Assembly: GCF_050948215.1 (NCBI RefSeq)
Contig: NC_135163.1
Location: 2,728,001 to 2,792,000, forward strand
Source: Halictus rubicundus
Taxonomy: Eukaryota; Arthropoda; Insecta; Hymenoptera; Halictidae
Direction of reading: 5' to 3'
Length of the DNA: 64,000 nucleotides
Part shown: piece after piece, positions 1 to 10,940 of the stretch
Position numbering within the stretch: position 1 is the stretch's first letter
Layout: the number at the start of each line of letters is the position of its first letter
Position numbers and translations under genes: made by a program
The notes under the pieces: model-generated
The model's input: the letters and a program-made list of their open reading frames with translations, nothing else
Databases searched by the model: none
Told to the model about the DNA's origin: nothing

Positions 1-113
1 GTCCGAGGCCTCTCGAGCTTCGTGGCCCCTCACGGGCTATACCCTGCGGTAGTGGGGATAGTTCCGCGACTTCTATCAGCCAGGTATTTGCGACATATAT
101 CCAGACAAGACTG
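1..113 (-). mobile_element. Family A MITE, end fragment cut by the window edge
   Basis: The fragment ends GCGACATATATCCAGACAAG then ACTG, followed by TA at 114-115, which is the terminal inverted repeat of family A. The interior (CCTCGAGCTTCG, then CTATACCCTGCGGTAGTGGG) is the reverse complement of the interiors at 27882-28000 and 47307-47521. TA flanks and short imperfect ends suggest a Tc1/mariner-mobilised element. The other end lies left of base 1. Confidence 0.6.
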
Positions 114-115
114 TA

Positions 116-645
116 CATCAATTTACCAACTATTCCCGATTCTAAAGTTTCTGGACTATTATTCAAAAAAAGAAATGTGTCCTAGTTCCGGGTCAATTTC
201 GAATGAATATTAAACGAACCTGAAGCACTCCAAAACGTTCTCAACCGGATCCAAACGGTAGATCACGAGACACAAAAGCGAAAAACAGTCGGCGACAGCC
301 GTCTCGTTACATTTTCGAACCGAGACAAAGCGGAAGTCCCGCGGTGCGGATAATGCGACAGCGAGCGTCAACGCGCGGTACCACTGGAAAACCGACGAAC
401 ATGGCCGAGCGTGGTTCCCGGCTGGTTTTCCGAAACGTTCGGCGACCAACAATCGCGGCTGTTTGCGCGCAATCGAACGTCCCCGGCGATAAGGTGCTCG
501 TTATCGCAATCGTTCCGCGGTCCCGGTAAATAATCGAGAGCGGAGGTTTCGATTGCGGGTACCGTCGGCGAATCGAAAGGTTACATAAAACCGAAACGTC
601 TCTGGTAACGACGCGTTACGTAAAAAGAGCGAAAAAAAACCGGAG

Positions 646-681
<36 letters not shown>

Positions 682-1629
682 TGCGAGCAAGTAGCGTCTG
701 TCCCGTGGCCGGTGATCTGCGGTCGTCGGGAAAGAAAACGAAACGCGTGTGCAATTGTGCGAACCCGATGCAGCAAGGTCAAGCGCGCCAGTGTGAGAGA
801 ATGTTTCCGCGGTTACGCAATCGTTATCGTTCGACGATACCGGCGTCGGGATCGAACGAGACGGCGGAAGAGGACACGCGAGAAATCGGCGGGCGGTCGT
901 TGACGACGGCCAAAAACTCCGCGGAACGACTAAAAATACAAATTCATCGTTTGACGACCGGCCAGCTCCCGGGGCGATCGACTGCCAGACCGAGTCCTTG
1001 GCGCGGACACTGCCGAGAAGACGGGAACGACGCGCGGGCTGTTAGGCGAGCGGGAACAGTTTTGACGGTCGGGGAGCCGCGTAACAGGTGTTTTTAGACG
1101 ACCGATGGGAATTCCGAGCATGATTGTTTGCCTCGTTACCCGCTGTATCCGTCGGCGAAAGGGAGAGATAAGACGCGCAGGGAACACGATGATTACCAGC
1201 GGATTACTCACGGGGAATTATCTTATCTTGTTTACCAACAGTCACGAGTTCAATCAGAAAGTACGGCCGTCGGGAGAAAGTTCGATAGAAACGAGATGAG
1301 ACAGACCTCCGTGTACCGCGTGATCGGTCGATACGCGAGACGACCGTAGGAATCGAGGAAACGAGTTTTCTTGTCGACACGCTAGCTAACGTTCGTCTCG
1401 GATCCGATTCTCGTGGATTAGTGTCGCGCGTGTGCAATGATATTGGATTTGCCTGAGCAAGCAAATGGCGTTGGCGTAGCGAGCTGCGGGAAATTGTAGC
1501 AGCCACGATGATCGTGTCGATCGTTTTATTCGTGTTTCTTTGAAATAGATACACCCCAAAAGCCTTTTACGAAATCGCAATAATTTAACCAATGACATCG
1601 AACACTGATCAAATTTATCGTTACCCTTT
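116..1629. other. Spacer without recognised gene
   Basis: Moderately GC-rich, CpG-rich sequence with overlapping open frames on both strands (for example 681-1097 and 1204-1554) that look like chance ORFs. A GA run lies at 649-677. It should lie in a downstream intron of the Cep164-like gene, if that gene continues leftwards, but no exon was found. Confidence 0.4.
649..677. repeat. (GA)n microsatellite
   Basis: About 14 uninterrupted GA dinucleotides. Confidence 0.9.
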
Positions 1630-3335
1630 CTTCCTACTACATCCTTCTACATCCTTCAAATCTAATTCAATTTACTCGAATGTATCACCATAAAGATTAA
1701 TTTATTAGACCAGGTCGAAGAATAGCGTCAACCATACTATATAACCATAATATCAACCATAATATAGTTCACAGTCAATCCTGGATAATTTAATCAATGA
1801 AAGCGAAACCGAAAAGACGAAATGCATCGTACTGGTTAGTCCTTGATCTCCCCTACATCCTTCAGTAATTTGACTTACTCGGATCTATCACAATAAAAAT
1901 TAATTGATTAGACCAGGTCGAGGAATAACATCAGCCATACATATAAAGCTAACATGGCATTCAACTTATTCAGAATTCATTAACACTAAACCTACCACGG
2001 TCAAAATGACCGGTTTTCTATTTCACAATTATTGTAATTATGAAAACGTGTTTTCGTGGGAAATTACTAAATTAACTTCTTTATTGAAGCACATATTATA
2101 ATGAAAATTGTACAAGGTTTGAGTAAATTCAATCTTCTCCCTTCTACAAGACGTTTCATTTTTATATGTTTTGTGCTTGGTAGGTTTAGTGTTAAAAAGG
2201 AAGTAGTATAGTTCACGATCAATAACTTAATCAATGAAACCAAAACCGAAAAGACGAAATTCATCGTACTGGTTAGTCCTTGAACTCTCCTACATCCTTC
2301 AGTAATTTGATTTACTCGAATGTACCACAATAAAAATTAATTTATTACACCAGGTCGAGGAATAACATCAGCCACATGTATATAAAGCTAACATGGATTC
2401 AAATTGTTCATAATTCATTAAAAAGGATGTAATATAGTTCACGATCGATAATTTCATCAGTGAAACCGAAACCGAAAAGACGAAATTCATCGTACTGGTT
2501 AGTCCTTGAACTCTCCTACATCATCCTTCAGTAATTTGACTAACTCGAATGTACCACAATAAAAATTAATTTATTAGACCAGGTCGAGGAATAACATCAG
2601 CCACATGTATATAGCTAACGTGGCATTCGAATTGTTCATAATTCATTAAAAAGGATGTAATATAGTTCACGATCGATAATTTCATCAGTGAAACCGAAAC
2701 CGAAAAGACGAAATTCATCGTACTGGTTAGTCCTTGAACTCTCCTACACCATCCTTCAGTAATTTGACTAACTCGAATGTACCACAATAAAAATTAATTT
2801 ATTAGACCAGGTCGAGGAATAACATCAGCCACGTGTATATAAAGCTAATATGGATTCAAATTGTTCATAATTCATTAAAAAGGAAGTAATATAGTTCACG
2901 ATCGATAATTTCATCAGTGAAACCGAAACCGAAAAGACGAAATTCATCGTACTGGTTAGTCCTTGAACTCTCCTACATCATCCTTCAGTAATTTGACTAA
3001 CTCGAATGTACCACAATAAAAATTAATTTATTACACCAGGTCGAGGAATAACATCAGCCACATGTATATAGCTAACGTGGCATTCGAATTGTTCATAATT
3101 CATTAAAAAGGATGTAATATAGTTCACGATCGATAATTTCATCAGTGAAATCGAAACCGAAAAGACGAAATTCATCGTAGTGGTTAGTCCTTGAACTCTC
3201 CTACATCCTCCAATAATTTGACTAGCTCGAATAAATCGCGATAAAAATTAATTCATTAGGTCAAGGAATAACACCAGCCACATATATGGCCAACGTAGAG
3301 ATCGACTTGTTCATATTTCATGAAAAAGAACACAA
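1630..3335. repeat. Tandem array, about 229 bp period, about seven units
   Basis: The phrase ATAAAAATTAATTTATTA (one variant reads ATAAAG) recurs at 1690, 1893, 2330, 2559, 2787, 3016 and 3241. Spacings are 203, 437, 229, 228, 229 and 225 bp. Each unit also carries a block around GGTCGAGGAATAACATCAGC and one around CGAAACCGAAAAGACGAAAT. The 437 bp step is one unit plus a 208 bp family C MITE and its TTAA duplication. Inner units are nearly identical, while the first and last are more diverged, as expected for an array evolving by unequal exchange. No coding capacity is evident. Confidence 0.9.
1984..2191 (+). mobile_element. Family C TTAA MITE inserted in the 229 bp array
   Basis: A 208 bp element begins CACTAAACCTACCACGG and ends TGCTTGGTAGGTTTAGTG. 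The ends are inverted repeats (CACTAAACCTACCA) and are flanked by TTAA at 1980-1983 and 2192-2195. Neighbouring array units read TTCATTAAAAAGGATG at this site with a single TTAA, so the empty target is visible. TTAA duplication is the hallmark of piggyBac-type transposition. The element has no ORF and must be non-autonomous. Confidence 0.85.
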
Positions 3336-3718
3336 CAGTTCCCAAAACTGGAAGTTTGACAATGTCACTGGGTACCAGGGGAGAATTTCCCGGGGAATGA
3401 CGCAACGTGGAACTGTATAATTAAAGCCGTTACGTAGAATATGCTTATCTACCTCGCCAGAATTCCTAAATATAGAATCTTGATAAATAAAGCGCGCTTT
3501 ATTGTAAGCACCAGAATTCTACATATATCTTGATAGAAGCTGGTTCGTCGTTCGCCGTAGCAGAGACGAAAAAGAAAACGAATTTTGTCACGGGGAATAA
3601 GCGAACGTGCAAAAAACGGCACGATTGAAAAGACGCTCCGCTGAAAGAAACCAGGCGAGATATCGACAAGCATTCGACCAACAGTACACACGGAGAAAGA
3701 CAACAATTACCCTGTTAA
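3336..3718. other. Spacer without recognised gene
   Basis: Single-copy sequence between the tandem array and a TTAA element. Short minus-strand frames (3449-3706, 3499-3681) show no recognisable family. Confidence 0.4.
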
Positions 3719-3763
3719 CCCTTTGCACGAAGTCGTCGCGTAACGAGAAAGAAATGAATATAA

Positions 3764-3816
<53 letters not shown>

Positions 3817-4220
3817 AAGAGAGAAAAAAAAAGATGAAACAAAAATTTTGCCAATCACGAGCCAAGGATTCACTTCACACTTTATTCATGTACAATGTAT
3901 GTTACATGCTGGGATGCGACTCTGTGATTAAACGAACCGCTACACATCGGCAATAAGAAAATACTTGATCTATATACGGTTACATGTTCGTTTCGCTGCA
4001 CGCCAATGCGAAAACGATGCAGTCGATCGGTTTTTGTGTCGCGCGTTCGTATTATGCGAGAATCAGTGCCGCCCGTTTCGTTCATTCACTACGGATCAAC
4101 GCGAGAAGCAACGCTCGAAAGCCCGTGCGCCTATTTTCTGTCTCTGTTATATCACAGTCTCTCTGTCACGTTCGCAACCGGGTGCGGGGTGCATCGAGGA
4201 TTCGGCCCAAGTGCAAAGGG
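3719..4220. mobile_element. Family B-like TTAA MITE next to the Cep164 WW exon
   Basis: A 502 bp segment starts CCCTTTGCACGAAGTCG and ends CCAAGTGCAAAGGG, a 10 bp perfect terminal inverted repeat, flanked by TTAA at 3715-3718 and 4221-4224. Other family B copies here share CCCTTTGCACTCGG. It is longer than the usual 241-243 bp and includes a long GA run. The right end lies 47 bp from the donor of the WW exon. A minus-strand AATAAA lies at 3886-3881. Confidence 0.65.
3765..3831. repeat. (GA)n microsatellite, slightly interrupted
   Basis: GA repeats with a few AAAG interruptions, inside the TTAA element. Confidence 0.9.
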
Positions 4221-4267
4221 TTAATCCTATATTTTCCATTCAGCCGAAATGACGAGGCAATCCGTAC

Positions 4268-4516
4268 CGACGCTCATTTGCCTGGTGTTGCCGGCCCTGG
4301 CCTGCTCCACCAGCTCCCTGTACACGGCGTCCAAAGGGTGCTCCCAGGTGGTTGTTCCGGTGGAAGCTTGGTAGTAATACCAAGCGCCCGTCGACTCCTG
4401 GTAGCATGGCCGCCAACCCTTCGGAAGGGCCGCCATGAGGCCCTCCCGGGCCAAGTCCATAAGGTGCGGCTCCGCATCGGGGTCAATTCCCAAGCGCCTC
4501 GCATAGTCGAGCACCT
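4268..4516 (-). CDS. Cep164: Cep164-like protein, second coding exon with complete WW domain (partial gene)
   Basis: The exon follows a good acceptor (TTGCTTTTTCAG|AG) and ends at a donor-like CG|GTACGG. It is 249 bp, with one base carried over at each end. In the joined protein, residues 27-56 form the helical lead-in (EVLDYARRLGIDPDAEPHLM) and residues 57-89 form a WW domain, with LPKGW (Trp61), YYY (73-75) and TTTWEHP (Trp84). The order LAREG, LP.GW, C, YYY, W.HP and YR.LV is shared with vertebrate CEP164, whose amino-terminal WW region recruits the kinase TTBK2. Met at 4541, the apparent ORF start, is intronic. If the donor were unused, the frame would stop near 4227. Later exons, expected to encode coiled coils, are not visible in 1-4267 and probably lie further left. 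Confidence 0.8.
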
Positions 4517-6708
4517 CTGAAAAAGCAATCGCGCGCTCCATTAGTTAATTACCACCTGGCTCCCGGTATCGAGGAGACCCGGCAGAGAGGCGTATCTTCG
4601 ACGAAATTTAAACAGCCTCGTTGCCAGCAAAATGGGATTTTCTAGACTTTTTTTTCCCCCTCGAAACCCTCCATTTTCATTTCTTCTTAAATTATTTTAG
4701 AATTCTTATTTTACTAGGAATGGTTTTATGTAGTGTAGCTTCATGGGCATATGCGAACAGTGAGCTCATCTTTTTAATAATGTTTCATCATTTCGTAAGC
4801 TGTACCATTGGCTTATTTAAACGGGTTTTGCATTGTGCACATTGCTCAAGGACCACACGAATTCATGGAACAACTTCATGCATATTGTCCAGCCGGAACG
4901 AAGGACTTTTTGAGATATCGATTTTAGACGGCAGATATGCTAATAAGATAATGTTGTGGTTTTTAAAATCACAAATATTATACGAATCTAGCTAGTACTC
5001 AGTAGAAATGATCTGCACCTTTTTAACTTTGTAATTGACGAATATTTATAAACAAAGATTTATGAGTTGTTCTCTAAACCATTTTTAACACAAAAACATT
5101 TCATGAACTGTCTTACAATTTTTAAGAAAAAATGATCACTTCTTATCTGCCTTCTGACTGAGCATAATCCCTTAAAGAGGTATTTCTAACGTTATGCCTT
5201 TTTCAGTTACTTTTTCATCATACATAGCTAGTTTATCATACAGTTTTAATTCATTTCTCATATACATATGTGTGCAATTATCAAAATCAACAATGTAGTC
5301 TTAGTTTTTAAAAAAAGGAGTATTCACGTAATTGTATACGTACAAAAACCCAGAATGGTTTATTAAATATTTTTCCAACATGCCTCCAATGAGAACGTCC
5401 CCTCCACCTCACTTCTTCCCCAATTAAAATAACTCTTCGTCAATACACAGTTAGTTTTGTGCATATGTGAGAAGAATGTGGAGGTAAAATTTTGAACAGT
5501 TAAAGAATTGAAAGAATTTAAGAATATCGATGTGCTATTTGCGACATATTAAAATTGTTAACGTAACTACGAAATTCCTACTTGGTTCCTGTCTCTTGCA
5601 ATCGATGCCGACAATTTTTACTGTGCGTAAAAGTCCGCAGTCTATTCGTCAAGAATTAACAATAAGATTGCTATCGCAACTTCACAATGCATTGAACGTT
5701 CCATCTGTACGGCTTCTTGGAATATTTTCAAATGCAAAAAAAATGTTCAACCAAATCCACTTTTCTTTGCCACTCCTTTGGAAGAGCATCGAAAGCGATA
5801 CAATAATTTTTAGACAATTCTCCGATGTACTCTGATCGGTGAATCGGTTATCAATAAAGTGGATTGCATTGGTGTTAAGCGTTCCGATAAAGCGCAGAAG
5901 TTAATTACGAAGTGAGTAACTCGAAGATTATATCGCCCTAAAGTGGGTTCAAAGTAATGTTAAACTGACAGCTCGTTAGATTGACATACGGGAACGATAA
6001 CGGCCCAGAGCGTGAAAGCGCAAACAATTATCTTTCCTCGCGAATTCCCTGGAGACAGACTCCGCACGCGAATCGTCGCGAAAATTCATTCGCCTGGAAA
6101 CGGACAGCTTTCGTTGAATGTATGCGTGTGCGTCCTGCTAGTTTTATAAAGCTTCCAAAGAGGTCAAGGATGTTCGCGGAATAAAGAAATTCTCGACGGC
6201 ATTGTTCGGAACCCTGGAATCTCAGTTCCATGAAAAACGAACGAGATGGAGAGTTCACCGTGACTAAGGGTGGGAATCTTAAATTGCCCGGCTACTATAA
6301 ATACCAGTGTCAATAAGTAACGCGAGAAAGTATTAATAAACCTTCGAACAAGTGATTTCAAGGTTCCCGGGTCGACCGCGTATTATAACGATGCCTATCG
6401 ATTACAGTCCAGGTGAAGCGTACACGTGGCAATGCGGAACTGTTGTTCCGGAAGAAAGGGGACGTTAAGATATCTTCGTGGGTTACGCACGTCGTTACTT
6501 GCCGAAGAACGAGCACGAAACTTGCGAGAAAAGGGGAGACACGAACTTGACGCCATTACGTTGGAAAAATTTTATAACTCGCTGTTATTCCAATGCACGG
6601 AACACTTTTCATTGTACAATTAAAAACGCATTTGAATATTTGTAATCGGGCATGCGCGAACAAAATTGCTTCAAATTTGTGGCATCACGGTTATGGTGAC
6701 CGTACGTC

Positions 6709-7701
6709 CTTTATTTAAAGGACAGTCCTCGTTTCACTGCTCCGTCTTTTGAATTAATTTTCTTTTCTGAAATGGCCATTTTTCCCTTTATTGTGTAAAT
6801 TGAAACAGAATTGGACATCGGTTAACAGCACGTGATTCACAGTGTGCGAAATTTCAGTGCAATGGAACTGAAATATAAATGACGTGCCTTTTATAAATAT
6901 TTAAAAAATCGTTGAATTTTTATTGTGTCTATCTGCATTTAATACGGTGAGCATATATATTTTATTTAAGAGGACAGTCCCTATTTCGCTGCTTTGTCTT
7001 TTAAATTAATTTTCTTTTCTGAAATGGCCATTTTTCCCTTTATTTTGGAAATTGAAACGGAATTGGACATCCGTTTACAACACGTGATTCACAATGTGCG
7101 AAATTTGAGTGCAATGGAACTGAAATATAAATGACGTGCCTTTTATAAATATTTAAAAAATCGTTGAATTTTTATTGTGTCTATCTGCATTTAATACGGT
7201 GAGCATATATATTTTATTTAAGAGGACAGTCCCTATTTCGCTGCTTTGTCTTTTAAATTAATTTTCTTTTCTGAAATGGCCATTTTTCCCTTTATTTTGG
7301 AAATTGAAACGGAATTGGACATCCGTTTACAACACGTGATTCACAATGTGCGAAATTTGAGTGCAATGGAACTGAAATATAAATGACGTGCCTTTTATAA
7401 ATATTTAAAAGAATCGTTGAATTTTGCTTGTGTCTATCTGCATTTAATACGGTGAGCATATATATTTTATTTAAGAGGACAGTCCCTATTTCGCTGCTTT
7501 GTCTTTTAAATAAATTTTCTTTTCTGAAATGGCCATTTTTCCCTTTATTTTGGAAATTGTAATGGAATTGGACATCCGTTTACAACACGCGATCCACAAT
7601 GTGCGAAATTTGAGTGCAATGGAACTGAAATATAAATGACGTGGCTTCTATAAATATTTAAAAAATCGTTGAATTTTGCTTGTGTCCATCTGCATTCAAT
7701 A
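6709..7701. repeat. Tandem array, 252 bp period, four units
   Basis: GGACAGTCC recurs at 6720, 6972, 7224 and 7477 (spacings 252, 252 and 253 bp). Each unit carries AAATGGCCATTTTTCCC, a block around GAAACGGAATTGGACATC and one around ATAAATGACGTGCC. The second and third units are almost identical; the first is more diverged. The array lies in the Cep164 first intron. No unit has a useful open frame. Confidence 0.9.
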
Positions 7702-8097
7702 GCAGTATTATTCATTAGTTAGCAATACGTGGACCAGTGAAAAAGTCCAATTAAAAACCGAAACATTGAAAGCATGCATTTACACCAAACACAGCTTTGA
7801 CATGAATTGTATAAATGTTGATTGAACATGAAACAATTTCTAATATGTCCTTTATTTTCTCGAAGAAAATATGGTCACCGTAATCATAGTGAATCTTCCC
7901 TTCTTTGCGACTGACCATGTTAGAAGACATGTTTTTCATTATTTTGATTATTAGACTGCGGATTTTCTGCATTTGTGGAAAAAATAGACGAGTATAATTC
8001 CAAACAGTGTAAACATTTAAAACCATTAAAGGGAGAAATAAATTCCTTGCAATTAATGCAAACATTTTTTCTTCTGCACGAAGTCTATTGATCAGTA

Positions 8098-8135
8098 TCA
8101 GGTTGTCCCAAAAGTTTCTTTCGCGTGCATGTACT
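8098..8135 (+). mobile_element. Mariner-like terminal fragment
   Basis: After TA at 8096-8097 the sequence reads TCAGGTTGTCCCAAAAGT and continues TTCTTTCGCG. This resembles mariner-type terminal inverted repeats common in insect genomes (from general knowledge, not searched). No partner end or transposase was identified, so this is a remnant. Confidence 0.4.
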
Positions 8136-9121
8136 AACAACGCATTCGTTTGTTCTTTAATGTTTGATTATTGCCCGAGCTTCCCGTTGCTCTCTTAAAA
8201 AAGCTACTCCGAATTTGCATTGCGCGCACTAATCTAAAACGTGACGAGCATTAGGGCCAACGTGGTGGACGGAGAGCAGTTACTATGAAAGACCTAACCC
8301 CTGATTCTCCACCTCGTCACGGTAGAAGCTACGGGAATTCTCGGCCGGTAACGACCGTCCATTATATTCGGCCGGTTTAATTCGATACAACGTTCATCGA
8401 CCTCCTTTCGCGCTTAATTAATTCTTCAGAAGCCTGCCACTTGGGCGTGCTTCCGAGACAAATATCTGAAAATGAACCGGCTTTAAGAGTCACGGAAGGC
8501 AAGCGTTCGCGTTCGCGCTCGCGCGCGCGCGCCGATGGTAGATAAAGTGTCAATCTATCACGAGCCGTTAATCTTCCCGCTCCATTCGGCTAAATACCGT
8601 CGAACATGATTAACGAGAGCCCGAGAAGTTGTTACGCGGTGTCGCTCCGCTTGACGTTTCGCGCGCTCGTTATAAATAATTCATCGAGCCCGGGTTCAAC
8701 CGTGTACTTTGTCCGTGAAACGTTGCTTCTGTTTACCGAGCTATTCGTTCGAAAACAAAAAGAGAAGAGGAAGAGAAACAGAGAGAAAGAAAGAGAAAAG
8801 AGAAGAAGCCTCGCTTCCTGGGAACTTGTCTGTCGATGATTATCATGACAATCCGAGGACGGGCCACGATTTCACAAGGAAATTAATTCCAGAATCACGT
8901 TCGAAAATCCCCAGCGATAACGCGTCGCCGGAAGCGTTCGCTGGCAACGTTCGCGTTTAAACATATAATTAGCCGCGAAGATCGCCGCCGCGCAGCGGAT
9001 CCTCATTCATCGCGTCCACGGCGGCGGTTATGCTCTCTGAATAGTTAACGCTACGTTTTGCGGGAGAAGACGACAGCGCTGCAAACACGGCCCGGTTAAA
9101 AATTCCATCATGGAAGTCTTT
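8136..9121. other. Intronic spacer with CG-alternating run
   Basis: GC-rich sequence with an alternating run around 8517-8532 (CGCTCGCGCGCGCGCG) and an A/G-rich stretch at 8755-8812. No gene was recognised. Confidence 0.4.
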
Positions 9122-9175
9122 GACAGGTGGCTACCCCGGTGTGCATATGGGGGTAGACCCGCCACAACATCTGTC
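9122..9175. other. Imperfect hairpin, possible structured RNA
   Basis: Paired blocks in order are GACAG, GTGGC, TACCCC, an 11-base loop, then GGGGGTA, GCCAC and CTGTC, with unpaired GACCC and AACAT bulges on the 3' arm. It sits in the Cep164 intron. I do not recognise it as a known microRNA or snoRNA, and chance formation is possible. Confidence 0.25.
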
Positions 9176-10382
9176 TTCTCGGCGCGGCGCGTCGCGGCGG
9201 TGGTGAAATTTTTGTAGCCGTTCGGACAGCTACGATTTCGGATTGCTCGGGATCGAAACGAATTTTTCCGACGAATTCGTGGCAGGGATTGGTTGGCGAA
9301 ATTTTCGTTCGGACGGGACGCGTATCCTGCGGAAGTCAGTCACTGGCACGAGCGCCCGGAGGGGGTGGGTTCTCGAGGCTTATGACAAAACTTTCGCCGC
9401 ACTGCGGATCCTATTGATTTTTCACGGAACGCTCGGCTGCGAGCTCACTGCTCCCGTCCGGCCGCGGTGTAAATAAACAAGGAAACTCACCACCGAAACC
9501 GTTCGACCCTCTCCCCTTTTATTCACGACCTTTCGCGTCTTAACCCCGCGCGGTTTAATTGCCGCGCCGAACCGCCCCTTTCTCGATCTCTAATTAGCCT
9601 CCTGCACGGGGACGCACACGAGGCGGCCAGTTTCTCAAGAGCTGCTCGTGAAATTTTCATTCGTTGTTCGCCCGAAGCGTGTATCTTGTTCCTGACACTG
9701 CTCCAAAATTCGGGAACGGTTTACCACTGGCTTAGTCTATTTTAATTAAGGAATTCTACGATTCCGAAACCGTACTCGAACGCGCTCCGCGGAAACGAGA
9801 CAAACTAACCGGTCGCGTTCGAGCAAACGTAAATATTCCCATCGACGATGGAATCGCGCGACAACTGGCGAAACCACCCCCGGCCATAAAGCGGCAGCCC
9901 GCCCGGTTGCACGTTTGCGTCAGTTTTCATTGCGCAACCGAGCGGTGTTTCGCAATACGACGCCTTTTCCTTCTGCGAACTGTGTCAAGCCCGCCGGAAC
10001 CCGGCCTGTGGCTATCCTTGCCCCGCCGCGACGCAATTAGTTTCCAATTAAGAGGAGCGCGGTGTCAGCGGGGCTCGGACGCCACGGCCGGAAGGAGGGT
10101 TCCCTTCGCGGAAAGGATCGGCGGCGGAAAGAGGATGGTCAAGGCCGCGACCCCGGGGCCGACGGTGTAAAAGAATTAAGAGAGGACGGAAGCCGGAAGC
10201 TCGGCAGGAGCCAAGAAAACCAAACCACCCTGTGCTACATCGATCGCGTGGGAGGGAGCGGAGACAGGATGGTGTCTCGCTTACCCCCCCCCCACCCCTC
10301 TCACCCCTCACTCTTCCCCACCGCGAAAAGGACCTTCGAGGGTCCTCGGGCCCGAAGGACTCGCGGTTTTCAGGGGACGTAC

Positions 10383-10461
10383 CTTCGTTCGACGGATGCG
10401 ACGTCTCGTCGAAGACCTCCCTGCAGACGATCGTGGCGGCGCTGTCCTGGGAAATGCTCAT
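10383..10461 (-). CDS. Cep164: Cep164-like protein, first coding exon (residues 1-26 plus one base)
   Basis: This exon encodes 26 residues beginning MSISQDSAAT and ending DETSHPSNE, then leaves one G before a strong donor (GAAG|GTACGTCC). The ATG at 10461-10459 is the first Met of its open frame. The tail TIVCREVFDETSHPSNE lines up with the LVLEEDYDETYIPSEQE segment at the start of vertebrate CEP164. The split codon G|AG is completed by the exon at 4268-4516 to give Glu27, after which the protein continues VLDYARRLGID, matching ILEFAREIGID in the vertebrate protein. CEP164 is a distal-appendage component of the mother centriole needed for docking and ciliogenesis. The start-codon context is ordinary and the transcription start was not located. 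The frame stays open past the donor to 10048, but that extension is Pro/Arg/Gly-rich and has no homology. Confidence 0.75.
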
Positions 10462-10940
10462 ACTAGCTCGTACGAGGAACAGCCGGGTCCCGGTCGCAGG
10501 ACGTTCACATAACGCGCTTCACCATAACGTGCCAACACATGATAGCGTCGCATGGGCCGTTGCCCGTCATAGTCCGTCACGGCGGCGCGTGCACGCGAGA
10601 GAGTTTTCGCCCCAGCGACGAGGCCCGTCCGACGACGGTCAATGTTGAATCCGACTTGAACGTAGGCGGCGGAAAGAGAAAAGACAGAAAGAGACGGAGC
10701 GAGGGAGACGAGCAGCGCCCCCGGTAGCCTGACCCCGAACTAGGCCAATGATAAGGAAAACGAGCGGCACTGCCGCCGGCAACTGTCTTATCGATTAATC
10801 GAGGGACTGGCAAGCCGCTCGGCTCGACACCGCTCGCTCGAGCAAAATAGACGCGCCGCGTCGGATCGCCACGCATCTTTCCGGCAACTTTCTTGCTTAC
10901 GTGTTCCCATTCACCATGGCTGCGGGACACCACGGGGGTG
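10462..10940 (-). promoter_or_regulatory. Probable 5' UTR and promoter region of the Cep164-like gene
   Basis: This is the CpG-rich sequence directly upstream of the first coding exon, read on the minus strand. I see no convincing TATA box. The assignment rests on position and composition only. Open frames here on both strands (for example 10577-10933) have no recognisable homology. Confidence 0.3.

Larger units (their letters stand above)
4517..10382 (-). other. First intron of the Cep164-like gene (5,866 bp)
   Basis: The boundaries follow from the phase-matched donor at 10382-10381 (GTACGT) and acceptor at 4518-4517 (TTTTTCAG). About 4520-6700 is mostly AT-rich single-copy sequence with a degenerate family H end near 5610-5640. 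The 252 bp tandem array occupies 6709-7701. Near 8500-8540 there is a short CG-alternating run, and about 8900-10380 is GC-rich. No additional exon was recognised inside it. Confidence 0.65.

Noticed and set aside
4517..4541. Met at 4541 as the start of a short WW protein
   Set aside because: The eight residues before the conserved Glu lie upstream of a good CTTTTTCAG acceptor, and the true upstream exon fits in phase and homology.
7751..8140. 129-codon minus-strand ORF, briefly considered as a chemoreceptor or transposase fragment
   Set aside because: Hydrophobic and AT-rich, but no family motif could be identified. Its first codons lie in the mariner-like terminal fragment.
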